46,201 nucleotides of DNA from CANKHA01 sp034668825 (lineage in GTDB: Bacteria; Pseudomonadota; Alphaproteobacteria; Rhizobiales; Xanthobacteraceae), in contig JAXDOR010000008.1 in assembly GCA_034668825.1 (NCBI GenBank), positions 1 to 46,201 of the forward strand, in the 5' to 3' direction. Position numbers and translations under genes: made by a program. Under the pieces are notes generated by a model that saw only the letters and a list, made by a program, of their open reading frames with translations, made no database searches and was not told the origin of the DNA. Below are positions 1 to 8,140 of this stretch, piece after piece. Each line of letters starts with the position of its first letter. Position 1 is the first letter of the stretch.

Positions 1-170
1 ACGATAAAGCCGCCGACTCCGCCGACCACGGCGCCTATCGGGCCGCCAACAATCGCGCCGCCGACCGCGCCCGCGGTCGCGCCGCCGACTGCGCCGCCCT
101 GGGCATAAGCCGCAAGCGGGATCATTAGGGCGCCGAGAACGACGCCCGCTGCCAGCATTTTATGTGTCAT
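1..170 (-). CDS. Glycine-zipper exported protein, partial (C-terminus outside window)
   Basis: A minus-strand reading frame starts with ATG at 170 and runs off the window edge, giving 56 residues. The start is supported by AAGGAA about eight bases upstream. The N-terminus is a standard Sec signal peptide (MTHKM, a hydrophobic stretch, then AAYA before QGG). The mature part is a run of Gly/Ala/Val with GGxxGG spacing, the glycine-zipper pattern of small envelope proteins common in rhizobia. The precise role cannot be told from this fragment. It is too short for most ORF callers because it is cut by the edge. Confidence 0.7.
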   Translation of the reverse strand, partial: MTHKMLAAGVVLGALMIPLAAYAQGGAVGGATAGAVGGAIVGGPIGAVVGGVGGFI

Positions 171-374
171 GGAATATTCCTTGGGTGCCGGCGGCCTCGT
201 GGACGCCGTGCAGCGGAATCAACGCCGCACCAGCTTGGATGTTCCATCTTTTAAGGCTAAACGCGGATTATAAAGTTGATCAATATTGCTCACTACACTG
301 GCTTGTATCAACACAGCCCGTGCAGTTAACCGACGCCTCTTTCAGCAAATACAAAAAGTCTATATCTCGCCATC

Positions 375-680
375 ATGCACCTGATTCAAATCCTGCTGCC
401 GCTGTACGACAACGCCGGCAACGCCTTTGGCGAGGAGCTCTACAGCAACGTGCGGCGCGAGCTAACCGAGCGCTTCGGTGGCCTCACCGCTTTCACCCGC
501 GCCCCCGCGCAGGGGCTTTGGAAAGCTGAGGGTAAGACCAAGCGCGACGACATCGTGGTATTCGAGGTGATGGCGGAGGAACTCGATGCCGAGTGGTGGC
601 GCGGCTATCGCCACACTCTCGAAAAGACCTTCCGCCAGGACACCATCGTCGTTCGCGCGCAGCCGATCGCGCTCCTGTAG
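375..680 (+). CDS. Small conserved-looking protein of unknown function
   Basis: A 101-residue soluble protein beginning MHLIQILLPLYDNAG. It has a regular alternation of predicted strands and amphipathic helices (an N-terminal strand, a helix around residues 20-34, a central LTAFTRAPAQGLWK turn, a helix around 68-88 and a final strand), which looks like a small ferredoxin-like alpha/beta fold. There is no signal peptide, metal-binding motif or membrane segment. I do not recognise a named family. No strong ribosome binding site precedes the ATG. Codon use matches the neighbouring GC-rich genes, so it is probably real. It stands alone, 140 bases before the radical SAM gene. Confidence 0.6.
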   Translation: MHLIQILLPLYDNAGNAFGEELYSNVRRELTERFGGLTAFTRAPAQGLWKAEGKTKRDDIVVFEVMAEELDAEWWRGYRHTLEKTFRQDTIVVRAQPIALL

Positions 681-820
681 GCCTAGAACTCCAGGTTCCA
701 CGCGGGAAAGCGCCCATTTGCAAGGTTTCGTCGGCCGATTGGGGCAATACATTTAGTGGCAAAATCAGCAAGATAATGCTAGGGCTTCGCTGATCGGTCC
801 ACCTCTGGGCTCCGGAGAAA

Positions 821-2596
821 ATGCCGCTGATGCTGGCACCGCCAATCAAGTCCAAGCGCCGCTTCCAGCTCATCCTGCTGAAGCCGTCGCATTATGACGA
901 TGACGGCTATGTCATCCGCTGGTGGCGGGCGCTGATTCCGTCGAACTCGCTTGCAGCCGTCTATGGGCTGGCGCTCGATGCCGCGCAGCGGCAGGTGCTC
1001 GGCTCGGACGTGCAGATCGACATCGACGTGATCGACGAGGCCAACACACGCGTCAACGTCCCGAAGCTGATCAAGCGATTCCGCAAACACGGAAATTTCG
1101 GCCTGCTCAGCCTGGTCGGCGTGCAGTCGAATCAGTATCCGCGCGCGCTCGACATCGCGCGCCCGTTTCGCGAGGCCGGCATTCAGGTGGCGATGGGCGG
1201 ATTCCACGTCTCCGGCTGTCTCTCTATGCTCGACGGCGACGCCATCGATCTTGAGCTTTGCCGCGAGATGGGCATCACCATCTTTGCCGGCGAAGCGGAG
1301 GACCGCTTCGACGCCTTCCTGCGCGACGCCGCCGAAGGCCGCATGCGGCCGCTCTACAATTACATGGACGATCTGCCGTCAATCGGGGGAACGCCGATCC
1401 CCTTCCTGCCGCACGAATTCGTCAAGCGCACCGCCGGCACCAACACCAGCTTCGATGCCGGACGCGGCTGCCCGTTCCAGTGTTCGTTCTGCACCATCAT
1501 CAACGTGCAGGGCCGCAAGTCGCGTTTCCGCACTCCGGACGATATCGAGCGGGTCATCCGCGAAAATCAGGCGCAGAATATTTTCCGCTTCTTCATCACC
1601 GACGACAACTTCGCCCGCAACAAGGAATGGGAGCCGATTTTCGACCGGCTGACCAAGCTGCGCGAGGTCGACAAGATTCCGCTTGGGCTGATGATCCAGG
1701 TGGACACCATGTGCCACAAGATCCCGAAGTTCATTGAGAAGGCGAAAAAGGCCGGCGTGACGCGTGTCTTCATCGGTCTCGAGAACGTCAATCCCGACAA
1801 TCTGGCGGCTGCCAAAAAGAAGCAGAACAAGATCACGGAATACCGCAAGATGCTGCTGGCCTGGAAGGCGCAAGGCATTTTCGTCTATGCCGGCTATATC
1901 CTCGGCTTCCCCGGCGATACGCCGGCCTCGATCCGCCGCGATATCGAAATCATCCAGCGCGAACTGCCGCTCGATCTGCTCGAGTTCAACATCCTCACGC
2001 CGCTGCCCGGTTCCGAAGATCACAAGGTGCTCTGGAAAAAGGGCACGGACATGGATCGCGATCTTAACAAATACGATCTGGAGCACGTGGTCACCGATCA
2101 TCCGACCATGTCGCGGCAGGAGCTGCAGGCGATCTACGAAGAGGCCTGGGCGATCTACTACACCCCCGAGCATATCGAGACGCTGCTGCGGCGCGCGGTC
2201 GTGACCAAGGTTCCGATGATGAGTCTGGCCAAGGTGCTGGTGCAATTCTCCACCATGATGCAGCTGGAAAAGGTGCATCCGCTGCAAAGCGGGCTCATCC
2301 GCATGAAGCATCCCTCCGAGCGGCGGCCGAACTTCCCGGCGGAGAATGTGTTTGCTTTTTACCTGCGCCATCTGCGCAACTTGTTCGTGCGCAATACGCA
2401 TTTCGTCAAGACGGCCTGGTGGATTCTGCAACTGAAGCGCCGCATCGAAAAAGATCCGAACCGTTTCGCTTACACCGACCAGGCGCTGACGCCGGTGACT
2501 GACGAGGAAGAAGAGACCTTCGACTTCCTCACCAAGACGGCGGGTGCCAAGGCCGCGATCGACCATTTCAAGAAAGTCGCGGCGCTGACGCACTGA
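821..2596 (+). CDS. B12-binding-type radical SAM enzyme
   Basis: A 591-residue protein with an N-terminal Rossmann-like region (about 1-170) laid out like a cobalamin-binding domain, followed by a radical SAM core. The cluster-binding cysteines are C217, C221 and C224 in CPFQCSFC, the canonical CxxxCxxC spacing, preceded by DAGRG as in this superfamily. The following GLENVNPDNL and GYILGFPGDT motifs are typical of the class B radical SAM barrel. A long basic C-terminal region (about 420-591) is peculiar to the subfamily. GGAG six bases before the ATG at 821 fixes the start. Class B enzymes are methylases or ring-forming enzymes; the substrate here is unknown. It does not resemble the hopanoid methylase HpnP closely. 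It appears monocistronic. Confidence 0.85.
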   Translation: MPLMLAPPIKSKRRFQLILLKPSHYDDDGYVIRWWRALIPSNSLAAVYGLALDAAQRQVLGSDVQIDIDVIDEANTRVNVPKLIKRFRKHGNFGLLSLVGVQSNQYPRALDIARPFREAGIQVAMGGFHVSGCLSMLDGDAIDLELCREMGITIFAGEAEDRFDAFLRDAAEGRMRPLYNYMDDLPSIGGTPIPFLPHEFVKRTAGTNTSFDAGRGCPFQCSFCTIINVQGRKSRFRTPDDIERVIRENQAQNIFRFFITDDNFARNKEWEPIFDRLTKLREVDKIPLGLMIQVDTMCHKIPKFIEKAKKAGVTRVFIGLENVNPDNLAAAKKKQNKITEYRKMLLAWKAQGIFVYAGYILGFPGDTPASIRRDIEIIQRELPLDLLEFNILTPLPGSEDHKVLWKKGTDMDRDLNKYDLEHVVTDHPTMSRQELQAIYEEAWAIYYTPEHIETLLRRAVVTKVPMMSLAKVLVQFSTMMQLEKVHPLQSGLIRMKHPSERRPNFPAENVFAFYLRHLRNLFVRNTHFVKTAWWILQLKRRIEKDPNRFAYTDQALTPVTDEEEETFDFLTKTAGAKAAIDHFKKVAALTH

Positions 2597-2747
2597 GGGC
2601 GGTGTAATCTTCGCAGAGCTATCGCCGTGCGAAATTACGAGGGAAATGTATCTTAACAGAATCTTTACGAGGGTTCTGTTTTCGTTCTATACTGGCGAAT
2701 CGCTAAAAGTCCCCAATCACGAACTCTCGCCAAACGATGGGAACACT

Positions 2748-3248
2748 ATGAATCCGGCCGAGCTCGTTCTAGCGATTGTATCCAATCTTCCAGGTCAGGC
2801 AGTAAAGGGAAAAAAGCGATTACAGAAGCTTGCCTTTTTGCTCAAAGAAGCGGGCTTGCGATGCAATGTACGATTTGAAATTAGGGACTACGGTCCATTC
2901 AGTCGAGAAGTTGCATCTGCTGCAAACCTCTTAGCCGCTATCGGAAAAATAAGTGAAATCGAAGAACCCGTCGGTGCGTCACATACTTTTGTGACTGTAT
3001 ATCGTATAGTTTCTCGCTCGAACGATCAGGCCCAATTAGCAGATAAATACAAAAAGATATTAGCTCGGTTGGAAGCCTTTTCCAGCATTGAGCTTGAGGT
3101 TGCAGCAACAGTGCAATTTTATCGATCAGTAGGCTTGAGTGATGCGTCTGCTAAACAACGAACCATTGAGCTCAAGCCGACGAAGGCAACCCCTAATGTT
3201 TTGAAAAGTGTGCCTAAGGTATTGAGCTCTCTAGCCGCACCCGGTTGA
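2748..3248 (+). CDS. YwgA-like protein, first gene of an AT-rich two-gene cassette
   Basis: A 166-residue protein starting MNPAELVLAIV. The open frame extends 34 codons upstream to 2646, but that ATG lacks a properly spaced ribosome site, whereas the ATG at 2748 follows GGGA. The pattern GKKRLQKLAFLLKEAG then RDYGPFSREV resembles Bacillus YwgA-type proteins and more loosely the SocA/Panacea antitoxin fold; this is recognition by eye only. In Bacillus subtilis ywgA lies close to ywfO, an HD phosphohydrolase gene, and here an HD gene follows after 10 bases. Base composition is visibly AT-richer than the flanking genes, which suggests horizontal acquisition. Function unknown; a partner or regulator of the HD enzyme is the natural guess. 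Confidence 0.72.
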   Translation: MNPAELVLAIVSNLPGQAVKGKKRLQKLAFLLKEAGLRCNVRFEIRDYGPFSREVASAANLLAAIGKISEIEEPVGASHTFVTVYRIVSRSNDQAQLADKYKKILARLEAFSSIELEVAATVQFYRSVGLSDASAKQRTIELKPTKATPNVLKSVPKVLSSLAAPG

Positions 3249-3258
3249 GTCAGATGGT

Positions 3259-4632
3259 ATGGATCGCGATCAACGAATAAGAGATCCAATACATAATCTT
3301 ATTAGCTTTTCTATTCAGCGTTCTGAAGACTCTGTCCTGTGGGAACTTCTAAAAACTCCGCCCATACAACGGCTCAGACGCGTCAAGCAGTTGGGATTTT
3401 CCGAATTCGTATATCCCGGCGCCACACATTCTCGTTTCTCCCATGCTCTCGGCGCAATGCACATGGCTCGCCGCATGGTAGAGATATTTGAACGCAACGC
3501 GGTTTTCGCTTCGCGCAATGATCATAAACATAGACGCCTTTCTACATTAGCTGCCGCTCTCCTTCACGACATAGGCCATGGACCCTATTCTCATGTTTTT
3601 GAAGAGGTCTCCGCAAATCTCGAGCTAGATGAGAGCCACGAGGCTTACACGTTGGCAATTCTCGATACCAAAGAGATAAAAAATATTCTCAAGGAAAGTG
3701 GAATTTATGAAGATACCAAAAAGTTTTTCACTACCGAGGCTGGCTACGACCCGTACACTCGGATAATTTCGAGTCAGATGGATTGCGATCGCTTAGATTT
3801 TCTTACTCGGGATCGATATCATACTGGCCTCAGATCAGCTGCAATCGATTTAGAGTGGCTTTTTGATAGCCTGAGAATTGAGGAAGTGCCCATTGATCCT
3901 GTACACAGTCTAAAGGGATTTTCTTTTGTCGTGCTGCCGAAAGGAATTTCCGTAGTGGAGGAATTCGTCCTCTCGTACATGAGAATGTACCAGAACGTCT
4001 ACTTTCATAAAACTACGCGCGCTGTTCAACATATGGTCACGGATGTTGTACGCATGGCGGCTACCGGAGAGATGCGGTCGAGTCGACTCGTAAAAGATCA
4101 GCCTCTTATAAAATTTTTCAAGGACAAACGTCATAGAACGACAGAGAATTATTTGAGACTTGATGATACGTCGATTATTTCTTTGCTGCGGGTAATAGCT
4201 GATGGAAATCAAGGGCCAATTTCCGATCTCGCAAATAGGTATTTTAAAAGAGATTCCTACAAATGTCTTGAGTTGCCAACGTCGAGTTCGGGCGAGATCT
4301 TAAAAAGTGCGTCGGCGCAATTTATCGATGTTCTTGCCGAAAAGAAAATCGAGTTCTTCGACGACCGCTTACCCGCGAAATCCTACAAACAATATGATGT
4401 AATGGACGAAAACTACCTGAAAAACATTTTGATAAAAAAAGATGGTGAGTACGAACCCTTGGGCACTGTTAGTGAGATTGTAAAAAATATCCCTCCTAAA
4501 ATGATCCGCCTATATTTCCGCAATACTAAAGACCGAGATAAGGCTCATTCTCTTCTTGAGAAGTGTTTAGGGCGTATATCGAAATCGGCAGCGAAGCGCG
4601 CGAAACAGCCGCATCGTAAGAAACATAAATGA
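3259..4632 (+). CDS. HD-domain phosphohydrolase, dNTPase/YwfO (COG1078-like) type
   Basis: A 457-residue protein with the signature of the dGTPase/SAMHD1-like HD superfamily. HSRFSHALGAMHMA (first metal His at 57), LLHDIGHGPYSH (H103, D104, with the following H107) and SSQMDCDRLDFLTRD (last metal Asp near D175) are all present, so the metal site is intact. The N-terminus IRDPIHNLISF and VKQLGF are also characteristic of the YwfO branch. The C-terminal third is less conserved and may hold the allosteric or oligomer part. Expected activity is hydrolysis of dNTPs or another nucleotide. The gene is AT-rich: bases 3661-3720 contain only 18 G or C of 60. It begins 10 bases after the YwgA-like gene and should be cotranscribed. 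A housekeeping or phage-defence role are both possible. Confidence 0.85.
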   Translation: MDRDQRIRDPIHNLISFSIQRSEDSVLWELLKTPPIQRLRRVKQLGFSEFVYPGATHSRFSHALGAMHMARRMVEIFERNAVFASRNDHKHRRLSTLAAALLHDIGHGPYSHVFEEVSANLELDESHEAYTLAILDTKEIKNILKESGIYEDTKKFFTTEAGYDPYTRIISSQMDCDRLDFLTRDRYHTGLRSAAIDLEWLFDSLRIEEVPIDPVHSLKGFSFVVLPKGISVVEEFVLSYMRMYQNVYFHKTTRAVQHMVTDVVRMAATGEMRSSRLVKDQPLIKFFKDKRHRTTENYLRLDDTSIISLLRVIADGNQGPISDLANRYFKRDSYKCLELPTSSSGEILKSASAQFIDVLAEKKIEFFDDRLPAKSYKQYDVMDENYLKNILIKKDGEYEPLGTVSEIVKNIPPKMIRLYFRNTKDRDKAHSLLEKCLGRISKSAAKRAKQPHRKKHK

Positions 4633-4659
4633 AAGCTGAATTGCTGCTGGCTTCTGTGC

Positions 4660-5448
4660 TCACCCAATCCCTCTCACCACCCCTCCATCCACCCTGAGCG
4701 CCGCGCCCGTCGTGGCCGAAGCCTCTTTCGAGCAAACATAGACCACCATATTCGCCACTTCTTCCGGCGTCGCCAGCCGCTTGATGATCGACGACGGCCG
4801 GTGTTTGGCGATGAACTCCTTCTCCATCGCTTCCTGCGTCACGCCCTGGTCCTTCGCCATCTTGCCGAAGAAATCCGCCACGCCTTCCGAGCGCGTCGGG
4901 CCGGGCAGCACCGCGTTCACGGTGACGCCCGACCCGGCGACGGATTCGGCCAAGCCGCGCGACACCGCGAGCTGCGCGGTCTTGGTCATGCCGTAGTGGA
5001 TCATCTCGGCGGGAATGTTCAGCCCCGACTCGCTGGAGATGAAGACGATGCGGCCCCAGCCGCGCGCCACCATCGGCGGCAGATAGTGGCGCGAGAGGCG
5101 GATGCCGCTCATCACATTGGTGTCGAAGAAGCGGTGCCAGTCGGCGTCGGTGATCTCCGCAAAAGCTTTCGGCTCGAAGATGCCGAGATTATTCACCAGG
5201 ATGTCGGCCTCGCCGGCGCGCTTGATGAAATCCGTGACGCCGAGAGACAGATCGGCAGCGACGCCTTCGATTGTCGCCTGCGGAAAATCCTTGCGCAGTC
5301 GCGCCAGCGCCGCGTCCACCGTCTTGTCGCTGCGGCCGTTGATGACCACGGCGGCGCCCGAGCCCGCGAGGCCGCGCGCGATGGCAAAGCCGATGCCGGC
5401 GGTCGATCCGGTGACGATGGCGCGCTTGCCGCTGAGGTCGATGATCAT
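4660..5448 (-). CDS. Short-chain dehydrogenase/reductase (SDR)
   Basis: A 262-residue classical SDR. The cofactor motif TGSTAGIG is at residues 13-20, NNLG at 86-89, the catalytic serine at S138/S139 and the YxxxK pair at Y152 and K156. The G at the usual third N of NNAG is replaced by L, which is common. R39 after the second beta strand (INGRSDK) suggests NADP(H) preference. PGPTRSEG and the C-terminal TTGAALRVDGG are typical of the oxidoreductase FabG-like group. GCGGAG upstream supports the ATG at 5448. The gene stands alone and converges with the HD gene, 27 bases apart. The substrate cannot be inferred. Confidence 0.88.
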   Translation of the reverse strand: MIIDLSGKRAIVTGSTAGIGFAIARGLAGSGAAVVINGRSDKTVDAALARLRKDFPQATIEGVAADLSLGVTDFIKRAGEADILVNNLGIFEPKAFAEITDADWHRFFDTNVMSGIRLSRHYLPPMVARGWGRIVFISSESGLNIPAEMIHYGMTKTAQLAVSRGLAESVAGSGVTVNAVLPGPTRSEGVADFFGKMAKDQGVTQEAMEKEFIAKHRPSSIIKRLATPEEVANMVVYVCSKEASATTGAALRVDGGVVRGIG

Positions 5449-5542
5449 GGCTTGGCTCCGCTGGGTGATGCGTAGGAACTGGGTTGCATTCGCTCAAAAG
5501 CAAGTGACAGGCGCAAACGAGGCCGGGAGGGCGCTACTTTTT

Positions 5543-5607
5543 TCCCTCTCCCCTTGTGGGAGAGGGTGGATCGCCGAGCGCAGCGAAGGCGAGCCGGGTG
5601 AGGGGTC
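5543..5607. repeat. Palindromic intergenic repeat, family A, single copy
   Basis: A 9-bp perfect hairpin CCCTCTCCC / GGGAGAGGG (5543-5565, loop CTTGT) followed by a GC-rich tail ending in GGGTGAGGGGTC. The same unit occurs twice, head to head, at 45706-45865 in this window. Such units are known as abundant intergenic repeats in many Proteobacteria. Confidence 0.8.
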
Positions 5608-5613
5608 ATTATT

Positions 5614-5709
5614 TTGTCATCGCCGGGCTTGTCCCGGCGATCTCGATAGGGAACCCGCCAATCTGTGTCCTCCTAAGCGAGATGCCGTGACAAGCCCGGC
5701 CATGACGAA
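5614..5709. repeat. Palindromic intergenic repeat, family B, inverted pair
   Basis: ATCGCCGGG / CCCGGCGAT forms a 9-bp hairpin with loop CTTGT at 5619-5641. A related half unit lies in the opposite orientation at about 5686-5709 (GTGACAAGCCCGGCCATGAC). The unit resembles the repeat at 42579-42601, which has the same loop CTTGT but a different stem, so this is a mobile or amplified family rather than a gene. Confidence 0.7.
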
Positions 5710-5770
5710 TAAAACGCCCGGCTTGACTTCCTCTCCGTTCACTGATTATATTCCTATCACCTTTCCACGA

Positions 5771-6002
5771 CGGATGCTTCATGAGGCATCCGCAGCGGGC
5801 GGGAGCGGCGCCGATCGTCGGTGCCGCGCGTGGAGCGCCGGGGAGGCGCCGAGTCCCAAAAGGACTCGCGCACCTCACCAGGTGCGCGGCGGGGTCCGAT
5901 AATCCCCGCCAAGGGCGCCCCGATAGCGCGCCCTGGCGCCTCCCCGGCGCTCCATTTCCCTTTCGAGGGAACGGAAAAAGAGGGAACGGCGCGCCCGCGC
6001 CG
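5771..6002. repeat. Dense array of hairpins enclosed by a 20-bp stem; possible structured element
   Basis: Successive inverted repeats fill this stretch: 5771-5792 (7 bp), 5805-5827 (10 bp with one G-T), a perfect 20-bp outer pair 5831-5850 with 5935-5954, and 5956-5971 (6 bp with a TTCG loop). Inside the outer pair lie four small hairpins: 5851-5867, 5868-5887, 5888-5910 and about 5913-5933. A further one is at 5987-6002. No convincing reading frame covers it. It could be a repeat-family member, a structured RNA or a cruciform-forming site; see findings. Confidence 0.65.
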
Positions 6003-6033
6003 CCAACAACAGGGCCGGCGGAGCTATGCCTTC

Positions 6034-6128
6034 GCCGCCCTCATCCTGAGGAGGCGCGAAGCGCCGTCTCGAAGGACGAGGGCGGCCACATGGTTCGAGA
6101 CGCGCCTACGGCGCTCCTCACCATGAGG
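6034..6128. repeat. Palindromic intergenic repeat, family C
   Basis: A 14-bp stem pairs 6034-6047 with 6073-6086 (one G-T pair), enclosing a smaller hairpin GGCGC/GCGCC at 6053-6065. A second hairpin GCGCC/GGCGC sits at 6102-6114, next to CTCACCATGAGG. The layout (two facing units around TCGAAGGA and GGTTCGAGA) matches a repeat type common in Bradyrhizobiaceae genomes. With the three preceding elements it accounts for almost all of the 691 bases between the SDR and acyl-CoA dehydrogenase genes. Confidence 0.65.
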
Positions 6129-6139
6129 CCCAGAGAAAG

Positions 6140-7894
6140 TTAGGCCTCCTTGAAAACCGCATCGCTCTTGTTGACGCTCTCCGCGCCGTCGATCACCGAA
6201 CGCTCAAGTCCGGATGCAGCAACAACAAGATTCTCCGCGAAGAAACGTGCCAACGAAAGGCGGCCTGACGCATCGGCGCCATCGCCAAGCCGCTGCGCGG
6301 CCAGTGCTTCACTGGCGAGCAAACAACCTCCCGACGCGATACCAAACAAACGCAGATAAGGCGTTGCACCCGCGAGCGCGGCATCCGGATTTTTCTCCAC
6401 ATGGGCGAGCATCCATTGTGTCGCGCGGTCCAGCGCATCCACTGCTTCCAGAAGGCGCGCGCCGCTTGCACCAAAAGCCGGATCGTTCGCCGCCTGCACA
6501 GCCGCGACGGTTTCGCGCAGTTCGCCGATATAGGCCTTCACCGTCGCGCCGCCCGACTGCGGCAGCTTGCGGATGACGAGATCGATGGCCTGGATGCCGT
6601 TGGTGCCTTCGTAGATCGGCGCGATGCGCGCATCGCGCCAATGCTGCGCCGCGCCGGTTTCCTCCACATAGCCCATGCCGCCATGCACCTGGATGCCGAG
6701 GGAGGCGACCTCGACTCCAATGTCGGTGGAAAAAGATTTCGCCACCGGCGTCAGCAGCGAGGCGCGCTCATGCGCACGTGTCGCCAAGTCGCCCTGCAAG
6801 CGATGCGTGCGGTCGATGGCGACAGCCGTGGTGTAGCAGATGGCGCGGGCGGCACGGGTTTGCGCGCGCATGGTCAGCAGCATTCGCCGCACGTCCGGAT
6901 ACTCGATGATTGGATGGCCGCTCTGCTTGCGCTCGCGCGCATGGGCCAGCGCCGCTTGCGTCGCGCGCTCGGCAATGGCCACGCCTTGCAACCCGACCGA
7001 AAGCCGCGCCAGGTTCATCATCGTGAACATGCAGGCCAGCCCGCGGTTCTCCTCGCCGATGAGGAAGCCGGTGGCGCCGCCTTGGTCGCCGAAAACCATG
7101 GTGCAAGTCGGCGAGCCGTGAATGCCCAACTTGTGCTCGATGGAATGGCAGCGCACGTCGTTGCGCGCACCGAGCGAGCCGTCGGCGTTCACCAGAAACT
7201 TGGGCACGAGGAAGAGGGAGATACCGCGCGTGCCGGGCGGCGCGTCGGGCAGCCGCGCCAATACCAGATGCACGATGTTGTTGGTGAGATCGTGCTCGCC
7301 ATAGGTGATGAAAATTTTCTGCCCGCTGATGCGGTACCTGCCGTCGGTGGTACGCTCGGCTTTCGTGCGCAGCGCGCCGACATCGGAGCCAGCCTGCGGC
7401 TCGGTCAATTGCATCGAGCCGGTCCATTCGCCGTTGATCAGTTTCGGCAGATAGGCGCGCTTGAGCTCGTCGCTTCCATGGGCGGCAAGCGCCTCGACCG
7501 CCCCGGCGGTAAGGATCGGCCCGATGCCGAAAGCCATGGACGCCGCGTTCCACATTTCCATGCAGGCGGCATTGAGCGCCTGCGGCAGCGCCTGACCGCC
7601 GAATTCCTCCGGCGCGGCAAGCCCGTTCCATCCGGCTTGCGCCCAAGAGGTGTAAGCCTCCTTCCAGCCGGGCGGCATTCTCACGGTGGCGTCCTTGAAT
7701 GGGGTGCCGTCCTTGTCGCCCACGCGATTGAGCGGCGCGATCACGTCCGTGGCGAACCGGCCCGCTTCCTCCAATACCGCATCGACGAGGTCTTCGCCGA
7801 GGTCGCTATAGAGGCCCTGGGATACGGCTTCCGAGAACCCCGCCGCGTGTTTCAGGGTAAAAGCGATGTCGGCGACCGGCGCCCGATAGGCCAT
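6140..7894 (-). CDS. Acyl-CoA dehydrogenase, large (about 590-residue) subfamily
   Basis: A 584-residue FAD enzyme of the subfamily that includes 3-methylmercaptopropionyl-CoA dehydrogenase (DmdC) and FadE5-like proteins, longer than the 380-residue housekeeping type. MQLTEPQAGSDVGALRT and KIFITYGEHD are the FAD/substrate signatures of the middle domain. The catalytic base is E429 in the motif YEGTNGIQAIDL. A C-terminal extra domain of about 120 residues follows. The ATG at 7894 has a purine-rich AGAGAG just upstream. It would oxidise an acyl-CoA to the 2-enoyl-CoA and pass electrons to ETF. No beta-oxidation partner is adjacent, so the chain length and role remain open. DmdC function cannot be asserted without a DMSP pathway. 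Confidence 0.9.
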   Translation of the reverse strand: MAYRAPVADIAFTLKHAAGFSEAVSQGLYSDLGEDLVDAVLEEAGRFATDVIAPLNRVGDKDGTPFKDATVRMPPGWKEAYTSWAQAGWNGLAAPEEFGGQALPQALNAACMEMWNAASMAFGIGPILTAGAVEALAAHGSDELKRAYLPKLINGEWTGSMQLTEPQAGSDVGALRTKAERTTDGRYRISGQKIFITYGEHDLTNNIVHLVLARLPDAPPGTRGISLFLVPKFLVNADGSLGARNDVRCHSIEHKLGIHGSPTCTMVFGDQGGATGFLIGEENRGLACMFTMMNLARLSVGLQGVAIAERATQAALAHARERKQSGHPIIEYPDVRRMLLTMRAQTRAARAICYTTAVAIDRTHRLQGDLATRAHERASLLTPVAKSFSTDIGVEVASLGIQVHGGMGYVEETGAAQHWRDARIAPIYEGTNGIQAIDLVIRKLPQSGGATVKAYIGELRETVAAVQAANDPAFGASGARLLEAVDALDRATQWMLAHVEKNPDAALAGATPYLRLFGIASGGCLLASEALAAQRLGDGADASGRLSLARFFAENLVVAASGLERSVIDGAESVNKSDAVFKEA

Positions 7895-8033
7895 AGCTCT
7901 CTCTGGTCAAGCTTCGCTTCCGACTCGGTCCCGCGGAGCCATTATATATATAGAGAGCATCCGGAGAGCGGCGTTGATCCTAGGCGGTGGCACCGCTATC
8001 GTCCGCCCCGCCGGTGGGGAACACCCCGCCCGT

Positions 8034-8108
8034 TGGGGCGTAGCCAAGTGGTAAGGCAGCGGATTTTGATTCCGCCATCCGGAGGTTCGAATCCTCCCGC
8101 CCCAGCCA
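8034..8108 (+). tRNA. tRNA-Gln (anticodon TTG)
   Basis: A complete cloverleaf: acceptor TGGGGCG (8034-8040) pairs with CGCCCCA (8098-8104), discriminator G8105 and encoded CCA (8106-8108). The anticodon stem GCGGA/TCCGC encloses a 7-base loop with TTG at 8066-8068, which reads CAA (and CAG by wobble). The T arm contains GGTTCGAATCC. No integrase or direct repeat of the tRNA end is seen nearby, so it does not look like an occupied attachment site. Confidence 0.97.
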
Positions 8109-8140
8109 GCTCTGTCCTGTTCCGTGAACCCTGCCACACG

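Noticed and set aside
1379..2593. 404-codon minus-strand frame under the radical SAM gene
   Set aside because: It is a GC-skew shadow of the sense gene, with no domain and no ribosome site.
5102..5902. 266-codon plus-strand frame across the end of the SDR gene and the repeats
   Set aside because: It overlaps the SDR antisense and then reads through palindromic repeats; no protein-like features.
8034..8140. tRNA-Gln as an integration site of a mobile element
   Set aside because: No integrase gene and no repeated tRNA 3' end were found in the window; flanking genes look native.
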